A stretch of 64,000 bases of DNA from Acidobacteria bacterium 28-9. GTDB taxonomy: Bacteria > Acidobacteriota > Blastocatellia > Pyrinomonadales > Pyrinomonadaceae. The stretch lies in the NCBI GenBank assembly GCA_002050355.1, contig MWYY01000115.1, positions 1 to 64,000 of the forward strand, in the 5' to 3' direction. Position 1 is the first letter of the stretch; each line of letters opens with the position of its first letter. A model generated the notes under the pieces. That model worked only from the letters and a program-made list of their open reading frames with translations, made no database searches and was not told the DNA's origin. The translations under genes were made by a program, and so were the position numbers. Shown here piece after piece: positions 17,161 to 27,008 of this stretch.

Positions 17161-17211
17161 CAAAAAGTCAGAGAGGCGTTAATGCTTAACGTCGATCGAA
17201 TAATGGTTTGA

Positions 17212-18186
17212 TTAATCTTTTAAAATTTGAATTCGGTCGGGCGGAAGTCCGACCATACATTCGTCGCCGATATTCAAACCGACGAGGCGCAAAACCAAAG
17301 AATTTAATGTTAAGCCATCGGCATCGAGTTCGATAAGAGTCGTTGCGCCCAGGTATTTTACGCCGGAAATTTTGGCTTTGAGCAGATTGTCTTCGGGAAA
17401 AGACGCGCCGAAGGAAATCGAAATGTGTTCGGGGCGAATGGCGAGCGTAACAATTTGGTCGATTGCGTCGAGCGCATTTTTTTCGATTTGGTCTGTGAAA
17501 ATTCGGTGTTCGCCTTTGACGGTTTGAAATTCAGGCGTTTCCGTTTTACTTGAACTTAAACGTTTGGCTTCGATTAAATTATTTCGTCCGGTAACGCGCG
17601 CCACCGTCGCCGAATTGGGATTTTCATAGACTTCCCGCGGCGTTCCCGTCTGTTTTATCTCGCCGTCGTGAAGCACGGCGACGCGGTCGCAAATTAAAAA
17701 AATTTCGTTAAAATCATTTGTCGCAAAAACGACGGCGAGATTTTTCTCCTTTACGTTTTGCCGGAGCTTTTCGCAATTTTCCTCGCGCGTTTCCCGGTCC
17801 ATAAAGCAGAATTGATTGTCGAGCAGAAGCACGCCTTCGGCTGTATGCAAAGCATTTTCAAGAGCCAAAACCTGACCGATACCATCGGACAATTCGGAGG
17901 GAACTTCGGCTTTGAACATTGTTTTCCAAAAAGATTCGTTTGATAATTTTGGGAAATGAAAACGGCGCTCTGTGCAATTCAAGTCGGTTACGTCATCGGC
18001 GTCGAAGAAAACCGTGCCGCCGTTGTGTTCAATATCACCTGCAATAGCGCGGATTAGAGTTGATTTGCCGACGCCGACAACGCCGAATATGCCGAGTATT
18101 TCGCCCTTTTCGACTTGGAGCGAAACGTCTTTGATAACCCAATTTTCACCGTGTCTTTTGAAAAGATTGTTGATGATAAGCGACAT
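17212..18186 (-). CDS. ABC transporter ATPase-like protein with TOBE domain, catalytic motifs degenerate
   Basis: About 324 residues from the ATG at 18186 (an upstream in-frame start at 18231 adds 15 poorly placed residues). Layout is that of MalK/CysA-type importers: an ATPase domain with intact Walker A GVVGVGKSTLIRA, then a TOBE-like end (TVARVTGRNNLIEAKRL, LAIRPEHISISFG). The catalytic set is altered: the signature reads LSDGIGQ instead of LSGGQ, Walker B VLLLDNQ has Asn where the catalytic Glu belongs, and the H-loop reads FATND with Asn for His. ATP may bind but hydrolysis should be weak or absent. No permease or binding protein is adjacent. Could be a regulatory or partner ATPase. Confidence 0.8.
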   Translation of the reverse strand: MSLIINNLFKRHGENWVIKDVSLQVEKGEILGIFGVVGVGKSTLIRAIAGDIEHNGGTVFFDADDVTDLNCTERRFHFPKLSNESFWKTMFKAEVPSELSDGIGQVLALENALHTAEGVLLLDNQFCFMDRETREENCEKLRQNVKEKNLAVVFATNDFNEIFLICDRVAVLHDGEIKQTGTPREVYENPNSATVARVTGRNNLIEAKRLSSSKTETPEFQTVKGEHRIFTDQIEKNALDAIDQIVTLAIRPEHISISFGASFPEDNLLKAKISGVKYLGATTLIELDADGLTLNSLVLRLVGLNIGDECMVGLPPDRIQILKD

Positions 18187-18246
18187 AATCTTAACGGATA
18201 TTTGAAACTTTAAGGGAAAATCTGCGTGCAAAGTAAAAGTATGCTT

Positions 18247-18273
18247 TTGTCATCCGAATAAGGCAAGTATAAT
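18247..18273 (+). promoter_or_regulatory. possible sigma70 promoter of the 18295 gene group
   Basis: TATAAT at 18268-18273 is a perfect -10. TTGTCA at 18247-18252 is a fair -35 with a 15-bp spacer, a little short. It lies between the divergent ABC ATPase gene and the small gene at 18295. Confidence 0.4.
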
Positions 18274-18294
18274 AAAAACCGTTTGAGGAAAATT

Positions 18295-18564
18295 ATGGCA
18301 AATGAGAATCCAAATTTGAAGAGAAAAATTGTCCACGCCGGCGGTTGGACGCTTGCCAGGCGCGTCGCAAAATCAATTCCATACGTCGGAACCGCAATGG
18401 CAATCGGTTTGGTCGGTTATGACATCAAACGAAAAGGCGTCGTCAAAGGCGTTTTAAATGCCGGAATTGACGCGATTCCTTTTGTAGGGGCAGGCAAAAA
18501 CATTGTCGAATTTTTTACCGGCGATTTGCTTCCCGACAAAGATTTACCGAATCAGAAAACATAA
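18295..18564 (+). CDS. small glycine-rich protein with hydrophobic helices, unknown function
   Basis: 89 residues from the ATG at 18295, preceded by a gagga ribosome site; a TTG at 18283 is possible but would overlap that site. The sequence has two similar hydrophobic segments, IPYVGTAMAIGLVGYDIKRK and VLNAGIDAIPFVGAGKNIVE, both with IPxVG and Gly spacing, resembling small membrane-associated helical hairpins. No known family recognised. It is followed after 4 bp by the coiled-coil gene at 18569, so the two are likely cotranscribed. Confidence 0.6.
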   Translation: MANENPNLKRKIVHAGGWTLARRVAKSIPYVGTAMAIGLVGYDIKRKGVVKGVLNAGIDAIPFVGAGKNIVEFFTGDLLPDKDLPNQKT

Positions 18565-18568
18565 AATT

Positions 18569-19306
18569 ATGAAAACCATAATCCGAAAGTCGAAAGGGAT
18601 TTTTGCATCCACATTGACATTTTTGTTTTGTCTGTGTGTTTTGTTTTCAGTTGCGGAGGCGCAAACCGCAAAGCGCAAAACAAGGAGAACGGCGCGCCCG
18701 GTTGCCGTTTTAACTTCTTTGTCCGTGCCGCAGCAGACCGAGCCGGAAATCATCAGCCGCGCCGAAGACAATCAAAACGAAAATCAAATCGTCATTCCGC
18801 AAAATCAATTGACCGAACCGGAAAGTCTGGAAAATAAAATTGATAAAGTCGGCGACGGGATAAAAGATTTAAAAACGCGCGTCAAGTCGCTCGAATCCAG
18901 CAAAACCAACACTTACGACGAAAAGCAAAAACGTCTGTTATTGAATCTGGATATTTTAACACGAGCCGAAACGCGCTCGGAATCTTTGCGAAAACAGCTT
19001 TTCGATATGATCGAAAAGGAAAGCACCGTAAGAACCCGACTCGAGCAGATTGAAAACGAATCGCGTTCGGAAATGATTGACCGCTCGGTTGCCTTTGTCG
19101 GTTCGCTCCGCCCGGAAGAGTTGCGTGATACGCGCCGCAAAAATATGCAAAGCGAAAAGCAAAATCTGCAAAACCTTTTGACGGAAATCCAGAGCAGCCG
19201 CACCAGCCTGGAAACGAATCTTCAAAAATCCGATTCTTTGGTTGAAAAATTGCGTTTCAAATTGGAAAAAGATATTGACGACGCTCTAACCGACGAGCCC
19301 AAATAA
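18569..19306 (+). CDS. secreted coiled-coil protein, unknown function
   Basis: 245 residues from the ATG at 18569; an upstream in-frame codon at 18503 lies inside the previous gene and is rejected. Signal peptide FASTLTFLFCLCVLFSVAEA, then a polar linker, then two long heptad-rich helical segments (about residues 90-240: KVGDGIKDLKTRVKSLES, then RAETRSESLRKQLFDMIEKE and the rest). Likely periplasmic, perhaps oligomeric. It lies between the small 18295 gene and the VIT/VWA gene, suggesting one envelope-related operon. No family recognised. Confidence 0.7.
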   Translation: MKTIIRKSKGIFASTLTFLFCLCVLFSVAEAQTAKRKTRRTARPVAVLTSLSVPQQTEPEIISRAEDNQNENQIVIPQNQLTEPESLENKIDKVGDGIKDLKTRVKSLESSKTNTYDEKQKRLLLNLDILTRAETRSESLRKQLFDMIEKESTVRTRLEQIENESRSEMIDRSVAFVGSLRPEELRDTRRKNMQSEKQNLQNLLTEIQSSRTSLETNLQKSDSLVEKLRFKLEKDIDDALTDEPK

Positions 19307-19412
19307 ATAAAATTTGCAAGAAATAAAAATTTGCCGCGTTCTTAAATTTATCCGAACTAAAAGCGTAAGTTGAAAACCAGCGCTGATAAAACCTGAAAGA
19401 GGGAGATAAATT

Positions 19413-21719
19413 ATGAGATTTAATAATGCGGCAAATTTTTTTTGTTTGTTGTTCATTGCTTTTTTAAGCGCGGTTGAAGCAAGCGCGCAAGGCGTAATCG
19501 TTCCGATTATTTGCGAGATTCGCCCGTGTCGTCCGATTCCTCCGCGCCCCCGCCCCGCTCCGCTTCCCAACGCACTTCCGGTTAAATCAATCGAGCTTGA
19601 TACGCGCATTAACGGGCAAGTTGCGACTACGCACATCGAGCAGGTTTTTCGCAACGACACGCCTTACACTTTGGAAGGAACATACTTTTTTCCGATTCCC
19701 GAAACGGCTTCGATTGTAGAGTTTGCGATTTGGGAAAATGGCAAAAAGCTGGTCGGCGAAGTCAGAAGTCGGGAAGAGGCAAGACGAATTTATGATGAAA
19801 TCGTCAGACGGCAGCGCGACCCCGGCTTGCTTGAATACGCCGGAAAAGACTTGTTTCAGGCTTCGATTTTTCCTATTCCGCCAAACTCGGATAAGAAACT
19901 TGAAATCACGTATTCGCAAGTTTTGAAAGCCGAATCGGGAACTGTCGCTTATCGTTATCCGTTAGGCACGGGCAGAAACCTCTGGAATAATTCGCGACCG
20001 AATCCACTTTCGTCGGAAAATTCTTTTCGAAATAATAATTCGAGAAATCCGCAAAAATTCGGTACGGTTTCCGGTAAAATCGCAATTGAAGGACGTGAAG
20101 CCTTGCGAAACGTTTATTCGCCTTCGCATAAAATCGAAGTTGTGCGCAAAGGCGAAAATGCGGCTACGGTTTCGTTTGAAACAAACGGCGACGACAACGA
20201 TTTGCAGCTTTTTTACGGAATATCGAACAACGATTTCGGTTTGTCGCTTCTGACTTATCGTGAAGCTGGCAAAGACGGTTATTTTCTGCTGCAGCTTTCC
20301 CCGAAAGACAACCTGACGGAACACGAATTGGTTGATAAAGATATTGTTTTCGTGCTTGATACGTCGGGTTCGATGGCAGAGGAAGGCAAAATGGAAAAGG
20401 TGCGCGCCGCCTTGCTCTTCGGAGTTATAAACCTGCGCGACGGAGATAGGTTTAACATCATAAATTTTGCCGGCGAAGAACATTTGATGGAAAGCAGTTT
20501 GATTGCGGCAAATGCGCAGGGCAAAAAACGCGGTGAAGAATTCGTCAAAAAACTTACACCGACCGGCGGAACTAATATCAACGACGCTTTAAGAGCGTCA
20601 CTCCGACAATTTGATTCTTCAGACAGACCAAAAATGCTGGTGTTTATGACGGACGGTTTGCCGACGGTGGGCGAATCCAACGTAGAAAAAATTGTTGAAA
20701 ATGCCAGGCAAATAAAAGTCGAAGATTTGCGACTTTTCACATTCGGTGTCGGTTATGATGTCAATACGAGACTGCTTGATAAACTTGCCTCTGAAAATTC
20801 AGGCGTTGCCGATTATATCGAACCAAAAGAAGATTTGGAAGTAAAAGTTTCGAACTTTTTTACGCGTGTAAATTCGCCAGTTTTGACCGATTTGGAAATG
20901 GATTTCGGCAGCATCGAAACCGATTTACTTTATCCGCGAACGTTAAATGATGTTTTCAAAGGCACACAGTTGACGTTAATAGGGCGTTACAAAAACACGG
21001 GCGATTTGGAAAATGTAACAATTCTTTTGAAAGGAAAAACCGTAAGGGAAACGAGAGCTTTTGAATATAAAAACCTCGATTTTCCGCTTCGCACCGAAGA
21101 CAACAGCTTTTTGCCAAGACTTTGGGCGACACGACGCGTCGGCTGGCTGGTCGAACAAATCCGCTCAAACGGTGAAAGCAAAGAGTTGCGCGATGAAATC
21201 GTCGATTTAGGTACTCGTTACGGAATCGTTACGCCTTATACTTCGTATCTGGCAACCGACGGCAGTGAGCGGGAAAACAGAACTGCGTTCGAAAATATGC
21301 GGCAAAGCAATTCTTCAAACACGGTCTCAGCCGATTTGCCGATTAACGGCAGAAGTGTTGCAAGGAAATCTCCTGCAAAACCTTTACCCGCCGGAGCAAC
21401 AACCGGTCAAGGAGCAGTCCGAGCCAGCAAAGAGGCAAAAAAACAGCAGGGGCAGACAACGATTAATTCCGAGGACGATGAAACGATTATAACCGGAAGC
21501 GTCAAAAAAATTGGCGCGAAAACTTTTTATTTTGAAGCGGGCGTTTGGATTGATTCCGAATTCAAGGAAGAAGCCCGTTTGCCGGAGAGGAGATTGAAGT
21601 TTGCAAGCAACGAGTTTTTTGAGCTAATTTCTAAGGAAAAAGATTTAGCGCGGTATTTCTCACTCGGTGAACAAGTCGTCGTCGTTTGGAAAGGAAAGGT
21701 TTACAAAATTGTTAAATAA
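19413..21719 (+). CDS. secreted VIT/VWA-domain protein (inter-alpha-trypsin-inhibitor heavy-chain-like)
   Basis: 768 residues with a signal peptide to ~residue 26. A proline-rich linker leads to a VIT domain (about residues 45-175: ATTHIEQVFRNDTPYTLEGT, FPIPETA, GEVRSREEARRIYD). A VWA domain follows (about 305-480) with an intact MIDAS motif DTSGSM near residue 316 and TDGLPTVG. The C-terminus (TINSEDDETIITGS onward) is a small extra domain. Such proteins bind ligands or peptides via a metal at the MIDAS site; role in bacteria is mostly unknown. Preceded by the coiled-coil gene by 106 bp. Confidence 0.9.
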   Translation: MRFNNAANFFCLLFIAFLSAVEASAQGVIVPIICEIRPCRPIPPRPRPAPLPNALPVKSIELDTRINGQVATTHIEQVFRNDTPYTLEGTYFFPIPETASIVEFAIWENGKKLVGEVRSREEARRIYDEIVRRQRDPGLLEYAGKDLFQASIFPIPPNSDKKLEITYSQVLKAESGTVAYRYPLGTGRNLWNNSRPNPLSSENSFRNNNSRNPQKFGTVSGKIAIEGREALRNVYSPSHKIEVVRKGENAATVSFETNGDDNDLQLFYGISNNDFGLSLLTYREAGKDGYFLLQLSPKDNLTEHELVDKDIVFVLDTSGSMAEEGKMEKVRAALLFGVINLRDGDRFNIINFAGEEHLMESSLIAANAQGKKRGEEFVKKLTPTGGTNINDALRASLRQFDSSDRPKMLVFMTDGLPTVGESNVEKIVENARQIKVEDLRLFTFGVGYDVNTRLLDKLASENSGVADYIEPKEDLEVKVSNFFTRVNSPVLTDLEMDFGSIETDLLYPRTLNDVFKGTQLTLIGRYKNTGDLENVTILLKGKTVRETRAFEYKNLDFPLRTEDNSFLPRLWATRRVGWLVEQIRSNGESKELRDEIVDLGTRYGIVTPYTSYLATDGSERENRTAFENMRQSNSSNTVSADLPINGRSVARKSPAKPLPAGATTGQGAVRASKEAKKQQGQTTINSEDDETIITGSVKKIGAKTFYFEAGVWIDSEFKEEARLPERRLKFASNEFFELISKEKDLARYFSLGEQVVVVWKGKVYKIVK

Positions 21720-21827
21720 GTTTTGAACTGATTTTTCGATTCAATGAAATATATTTTTAAAGGGTGACATTCGGCGCGATAAAGGTTATTTTACTCGTCG
21801 AAGAGTCGCCTTTTTTTTACTAAAATT

Positions 21828-22814
21828 ATGAACAAAGCGAAAACGACGGGTTTAAAAAGAGTTTTATTAATTGCGTGTGCCATGTTGTTGTCGGTTCAAA
21901 TTTACCCCGCGCAAACCGGCTGGTCTGTCAATCGCACTAAAGCGGCAGGCGATTTGGTAGCAGTTCATTTTACATCTTCGGAGAACGGCTTTGTTGCAGG
22001 AGACAAAGGTTATCTTGCTTTTACAAAAGACGGCGGTAGAAATTGGACCCAGCACGATTTGCAAACGGACGAAAACATCAATGAAATTTATTTTCGCAAC
22101 GACAGCAACGGTTATCTGGTCGCCGGAAAAAAAATGTTTATTACTAGAGACGGCGGGCGCAGTTGGCAGGAAACGAAAATATATAAAACAAGTGATTTTA
22201 AAGGCTTAACACCGGAGTTTTTGAGTATTCGTTTTCCCGATAAAAAACTCGGTTTCGTCGTCGGTTCGCTGCTTAATAAAGCCGACGAGGTTGTTGACTC
22301 GCTCGTTATGCGGACAAACGACGGCGGCGAAACCTGGTCGAGAGTTGCGGTTGCCGCAAAAGCGGAATTATACCATCTGGACTTTGTGAACGGCTCGGAC
22401 GGCTGGATTGTCGGCGACAAAGGAATAATTCTGACAACCATTGACGGTGGTTTTACGTGGATAAAACAAAAATCCGGCTCCGACAAACCCTTGTATAATG
22501 TAGATTTTCGGGACAAATCAGAAGGGTATGCGGTCGGCGGAAAAGGTACGGTTTTGCGTACCGAAGACGGCGGTGAACTTTGGGAAACGGTTAAAACAAA
22601 TTTTCCGGCGACATTTTTGCGCGTCGATTTTGCCGACGACAAAAACGGCTGGATTGTCGGTTATAGCGGCACGATTTTGCGGTCCTCGGACAAAGGAAAA
22701 TCCTGGGTAAAACAAGCCAGCTATACAAAAGAAAATCTTTACGGTTTGTTTATAACAAAAAAATTCGGCTGGGCAGTCGGCGCAAGCGGTGCGGTTCTTA
22801 AATACCAAAAATAA
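21828..22814 (+). CDS. secreted YCF48-like beta-propeller protein
   Basis: 328 residues with a signal peptide (RVLLIACAMLLSVQIYPAQ). At least six copies of a repeat such as NDGGETWSRV, DGWIVGDKGIILTTIDGGFT and NGWIVGYSGTILRSSDKGKS are visible, the YCF48/BNR-like propeller blade (GWxVGxxGxxxxTxDGGxxW). In phototrophs YCF48 assists photosystem II assembly; in non-phototrophs these proteins are common and of unknown role. Nothing photosynthetic is nearby. Single gene between the VIT/VWA gene and the TonB receptor. Confidence 0.88.
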   Translation: MNKAKTTGLKRVLLIACAMLLSVQIYPAQTGWSVNRTKAAGDLVAVHFTSSENGFVAGDKGYLAFTKDGGRNWTQHDLQTDENINEIYFRNDSNGYLVAGKKMFITRDGGRSWQETKIYKTSDFKGLTPEFLSIRFPDKKLGFVVGSLLNKADEVVDSLVMRTNDGGETWSRVAVAAKAELYHLDFVNGSDGWIVGDKGIILTTIDGGFTWIKQKSGSDKPLYNVDFRDKSEGYAVGGKGTVLRTEDGGELWETVKTNFPATFLRVDFADDKNGWIVGYSGTILRSSDKGKSWVKQASYTKENLYGLFITKKFGWAVGASGAVLKYQK

Positions 22815-23099
22815 ATTTGCATTGATTCTAGAAGCATTAATATTCAAACTTAAAATTTCTCACCAAAACTTCATTTCCAACTTTGTAATAACTTACAGCA
22901 AAAAATAGTAAGTTTTTGATTCCTTCGATTTCAAAACAGTTTTTTTAAAATTTTATTTGTTTCAAAAAAATTAAATTTCTATTAAATTTCGCTTAACTAA
23001 TTTAGATTTGTATGTTATTTTGCATTAATAATTCTTATCTTATTTCCATAAACACATAAGGCTATTGTTATAAATTAAAATTCGTTGGAGGTCTCAAGG

Positions 23100-26000
23100 A
23101 TGAGCAAAAAACCATTTGGACTTTTGTTGTCTGTTTTTATTCTGTCTCTTTTATGGACGACTGCTGCTTTCGCACAGGGAACAACGTCGCGTCTGACAGG
23201 AACTGTTACGGACAGTTCCGGCGCTGCTGTTTCAGGCGCGTCCGTAACTTTAACAAACGAGGGGACGGGAATTTCCCTTACCACTGAAACCGCTGACAGC
23301 GGAACTTACACATTCGATTTGATACAAGCGGGAAGTTATCAGGTTACGGTTGAAAAACAGGGATTTAAAAAAACCGTAGCCGGCAAAAATACGGTTTTTA
23401 TTAATCAACCGGCGACCGTTAATATATCGCTCGATGTCGGCGGAGTGGCTGAAACAGTTACAGTGGAGGGAACTGCGGAAGCCGTTCAAACCGGCAGTTC
23501 GGGAAACTTGGGAAGTACGGTTGACCAGAGAACTCTCGAAAGTTTACCGATTGTCGGCAATCGCGGACGCAATCCGCTCGATTTACTCAACTTTCAACCG
23601 GGCGTTATAAACACTTTCGATGCAACGGCCGGCGGCGGCGTTCACGTTCACGGCTCGCGCGACCGCGCTTTTAACTTTACGCTCGACGGTATAGACATAA
23701 ATGAATCGAGCGCGGGCGGCTCAAATTTTACGCCGCTTCGCCCGAATCCCGATTCTATTCAGGAATTTCAGGTCGTAACCAGCAATTTTACGGCGGAACT
23801 CGGGCGTAGCAGCGGCGCGCAGGTAACTTTCATTACACGCTCCGGCACAAATCGTTTAACCGGGAGCGCTTTTGAATTTTACAGAACGCCGGAATTTAAC
23901 GCCAATGAATATGGAAATAATCTGAACGGCGTGCGGCGACCGCAATTTATACAACATATTTTCGGCGGCAGCGTCGGCGGTCCGATAATTAAAGATAAAT
24001 TTTTCTTTTTTACTAACCTGCAAATGCTACGTGCAAACGACACGCTTCCAATCACCAGAACTGTTTATACACAAGCCGCCAGAAATGGAATTTTCCGTTT
24101 TGTGCGCGGCGGGCAAAACTCTCCGACCGGAACAACCAACCCGTCAGTTGATGCTGCCGGAAATCCGCTAATTCAACCGTGCAGTACAACCTTAACCACT
24201 AATTGTTTGGCGACCTATAACATAAATGCGAATTCTGCTGCGGGAGCCGGAAATCCAACTGCCGTTGGTTTAGACCCGGCAATTTTGGCGGTTATCAATA
24301 CAACACCGTTGCCGAATAATTTTTCCGCCGGTGATGGATTAAATACAGCCGGATTTAGCTTTAACACTCCGGGCATTGAAAAACAATACGACTTTGTTAC
24401 AAAGTTTGATTATAAATTCGCCGACGATAAATTGCTTTATGTTCGTTATGCGCAAGGAGCGCAGAATACATTCGGTGACGGCGGCGCAAATGCTGGACGA
24501 CCGGTATTTCCAGGAACTCCAAATATTGTTGATACGTTTCGAAGCCCGAAAAACCTGGCAGTTAATTTCCGCTGGTCGCCGACTGCCAGTATAACTAACG
24601 AAGCTCTTTTCGGATTCAGTAGATTCGCCTTTAGTTTTAATACTCCCGAACCGGATGCGGCGATACCATTCTCATTTAACAACGTGAACGTGACTAACAT
24701 CAATTTTGGTTATAACGCCCGAAGTGTAGATACTTATCAGGTTGCCGACAATTTGACGTGGGTTAAAGGAAATCACATTGTCAAAGGCGGTATAAATTTT
24801 CGTTACGGTATCGCGAAGGATGATAGATCCGGTGTTACTTGTTCAACTTGTCAAATTGAGCCGCAAGTTTTCTTTAGTGCAGGGACAAGCACTTTTAATG
24901 CGTTCGGCTTGCCGACAACCGGAATAAACACCAATGATTTAACCAGGCTTCGCGGAACGATAAATGACCTTCTCGGCAGAATAGGCAGCTACCGGCAAGC
25001 CTTTGTCTCAGATCCAGCCGATCCCGGGCAATTCGCTCCTGCCGGAACACGGTATTTGTTCCAGGCAACTTATCCTGAATATGATTTTTATGCCCAGGAT
25101 ACGTGGAAATTCAGACCCAATTTAACATTTGATATAGGATTGCGATGGGAGTTTAAGTTAACTCCGAAATCCGATGGCAGACCGATTCTTGCGCCGGATA
25201 AACCGGTTGTCGTCGGAGCGGCTCCGGCAAATGACATAAGATTTGTGGAAAAAAAATTGTTTGATAATGACTTAAACAATCTTTCGCCATCCATCGGCTT
25301 TGCCTGGGATCCGCTAAAAGACGGTAAAACTTCGATTCGCGCCAATTACAGACTTGCCTATGACAGATTTCCCACATTTTTGTTTTCTTCAAGCATCTTT
25401 CAAAATGCGCCCGGAAATACATTTTTGAGTAACAATCCGACATTTGACCAAGGGGCAAATTTATTAAGAAACGGCTTGCCTTCGTTAGCTCCGACTCAAA
25501 CCCCGGAAAGTTTGCGGCAACGGGCGGCTTTTGGTACGGAAAGCGTAACGGTCATTGATCCTGATTTAAAGTTTCCTGAAATTCACCAGTTTGCGTTAAG
25601 TTTCCAGCGCGAAGTTTTTAAAAATACCGTGATAGAAGTTAATTACATCGGCAAGCGCGGAAATCATCTTTTGGGCGGTTACGATTCTAATCAAGTAGAT
25701 ATTAATGCGACTGATGCGCGCTGTCCGGGCGAGACTTTTTTGAGCGCGTTTCGAGCCGTTCAGAATTCGGCTAACACAAGCGTTTGTCTGGCAGGTTTAT
25801 TAACTGGCGGAGCGAACACTGCCGCTAATACGGCGGCTTTCCGAAACCAATTCTCGACACAACTTGCTCAGAATTCTGTTGCCGCTGCCGCCGCCACGCT
25901 TTCATCAAGAGCCGGAGCTGCCGGAACCAGTACTGCTTCATTGACTGCAAACGGCTTTACTCCGTTCTTTTTTCAAAGATTCCCTCAATTTTTGGGCGCG

Positions 26001-26798
26001 TTAAATGTAATAGACAGCAACGATATTTCTCGTTACAACGGACTTGAATTTATTTTGAAGCGGCGTTTTAACAAAGGCGTCGGTTTCCAAGTCGGTTATA
26101 CTTTCAGCAAATCGGAAGACACGCGCTCGTTTGACCCGACTTTTACCACTGTTCAGCGCGGTTCGTTCCAATCTGCCGGAGGCACGCCTTTTGACATCAA
26201 CGATCGCAGCTTGAACTATGCGCCGTCGGATTTCGACAATCGGCACGTTCTGCAAGCGACCTACGTTTATGAATTACCGTTTGGCAGAGGCAGAATGTTT
26301 GGTTCGGGAATGCCAAAGGTTCTTGATTATATAATCGGCGGTTGGCAATTGGCAGGAAATGTTTTATGGTCGTCCGGCAGACCGTTCACGGTTTATTCGG
26401 GTGCCAATACTTTCAGTAACGTCAACCAATCAACAGTTAATTGTAACGGTTGCACTGCGTATATGGGGCGTTTGATTCAGGAAAACGGAACCAATTATTG
26501 GTTTAGCGCCGAACAACGTGCGATGTTTTCAATTCCAGATGCAGGCGAAAACGGTAATACGGGAAGAAACTTCTTTAGAACACCGCGCTATTTCGCAACC
26601 GATGCAGCGATTTCCAAGAAATTTAGGATAACGGAAAGATTTAATTTCGATTTGCGTCTTGATGCCAAAAACCTGACCAATAACCCGTCATTCGATAATC
26701 CGACAGCAAGGTTTACAGACACAACTTTCGGACGAATACGTGACAGCGTAACAAGCAGGTCAAGGAAAATGCAGGTTTCGATAAAACTGAATTTCTAA
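23100..26798 (+). CDS. TonB-dependent receptor, carboxypeptidase-regulatory-like N-terminus (Oar-type)
   Basis: 1,232 residues from the ATG at 23100, chosen because ggaggt lies 7 bp before it; an upstream ATG at 23085 overlaps that site. Signal peptide to ~residue 25. Residues ~28-115 form a CarboxypepD_reg-like domain (RLTGTVTDSSGAAVSGASVT, GSYQVTVEKQGFKK). The plug follows (LNFQPGVINTF, SRDRAFNFTLDGIDINES) and then a long beta-barrel ending NFDLRLDAKNLTNNP and the C-terminal KMQVSIKLNF strand. It would import large substrates or peptides through the outer membrane. Such receptors are a hallmark of Acidobacteriota. Cysteine pairs in extracellular loops (VTCSTC, VNCNGC) are notable. A 285-bp AT-rich leader precedes it; a strong terminator follows. 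Confidence 0.93.
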   Translation: MSKKPFGLLLSVFILSLLWTTAAFAQGTTSRLTGTVTDSSGAAVSGASVTLTNEGTGISLTTETADSGTYTFDLIQAGSYQVTVEKQGFKKTVAGKNTVFINQPATVNISLDVGGVAETVTVEGTAEAVQTGSSGNLGSTVDQRTLESLPIVGNRGRNPLDLLNFQPGVINTFDATAGGGVHVHGSRDRAFNFTLDGIDINESSAGGSNFTPLRPNPDSIQEFQVVTSNFTAELGRSSGAQVTFITRSGTNRLTGSAFEFYRTPEFNANEYGNNLNGVRRPQFIQHIFGGSVGGPIIKDKFFFFTNLQMLRANDTLPITRTVYTQAARNGIFRFVRGGQNSPTGTTNPSVDAAGNPLIQPCSTTLTTNCLATYNINANSAAGAGNPTAVGLDPAILAVINTTPLPNNFSAGDGLNTAGFSFNTPGIEKQYDFVTKFDYKFADDKLLYVRYAQGAQNTFGDGGANAGRPVFPGTPNIVDTFRSPKNLAVNFRWSPTASITNEALFGFSRFAFSFNTPEPDAAIPFSFNNVNVTNINFGYNARSVDTYQVADNLTWVKGNHIVKGGINFRYGIAKDDRSGVTCSTCQIEPQVFFSAGTSTFNAFGLPTTGINTNDLTRLRGTINDLLGRIGSYRQAFVSDPADPGQFAPAGTRYLFQATYPEYDFYAQDTWKFRPNLTFDIGLRWEFKLTPKSDGRPILAPDKPVVVGAAPANDIRFVEKKLFDNDLNNLSPSIGFAWDPLKDGKTSIRANYRLAYDRFPTFLFSSSIFQNAPGNTFLSNNPTFDQGANLLRNGLPSLAPTQTPESLRQRAAFGTESVTVIDPDLKFPEIHQFALSFQREVFKNTVIEVNYIGKRGNHLLGGYDSNQVDINATDARCPGETFLSAFRAVQNSANTSVCLAGLLTGGANTAANTAAFRNQFSTQLAQNSVAAAAATLSSRAGAAGTSTASLTANGFTPFFFQRFPQFLGALNVIDSNDISRYNGLEFILKRRFNKGVGFQVGYTFSKSEDTRSFDPTFTTVQRGSFQSAGGTPFDINDRSLNYAPSDFDNRHVLQATYVYELPFGRGRMFGSGMPKVLDYIIGGWQLAGNVLWSSGRPFTVYSGANTFSNVNQSTVNCNGCTAYMGRLIQENGTNYWFSAEQRAMFSIPDAGENGNTGRNFFRTPRYFATDAAISKKFRITERFNFDLRLDAKNLTNNPSFDNPTARFTDTTFGRIRDSVTSRSRKMQVSIKLNF

Positions 26799-26818
26799 TT
26801 TGTAAAATCGTCGAAAGG

Positions 26819-26864
26819 AAAATCACCGCAAAATATGAATGTATTTTGCGGTGATTTTCTTTTA
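26819..26864 (+). terminator. strong terminator of the TonB receptor gene
   Basis: A perfect 17-bp stem: aaaatcaccgcaaaata (26819-26835) with tattttgcggtgatttt (26842-26858), loop of 6 nt, T-rich tail. Confidence 0.9.
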
Positions 26865-27008
26865 AAAAAAAACTATAAATATTTTTTGGTCAAAGCAACT
26901 TAACAAAAATAAGCCGCATCACTATTATTGGCTAAGAGTCGTTTTTTGATTTTCAAAACTGTTAAAATAGCGACAAAAAGTCTTTCTGATTCCTCCTGTT
27001 TCTTAAGT

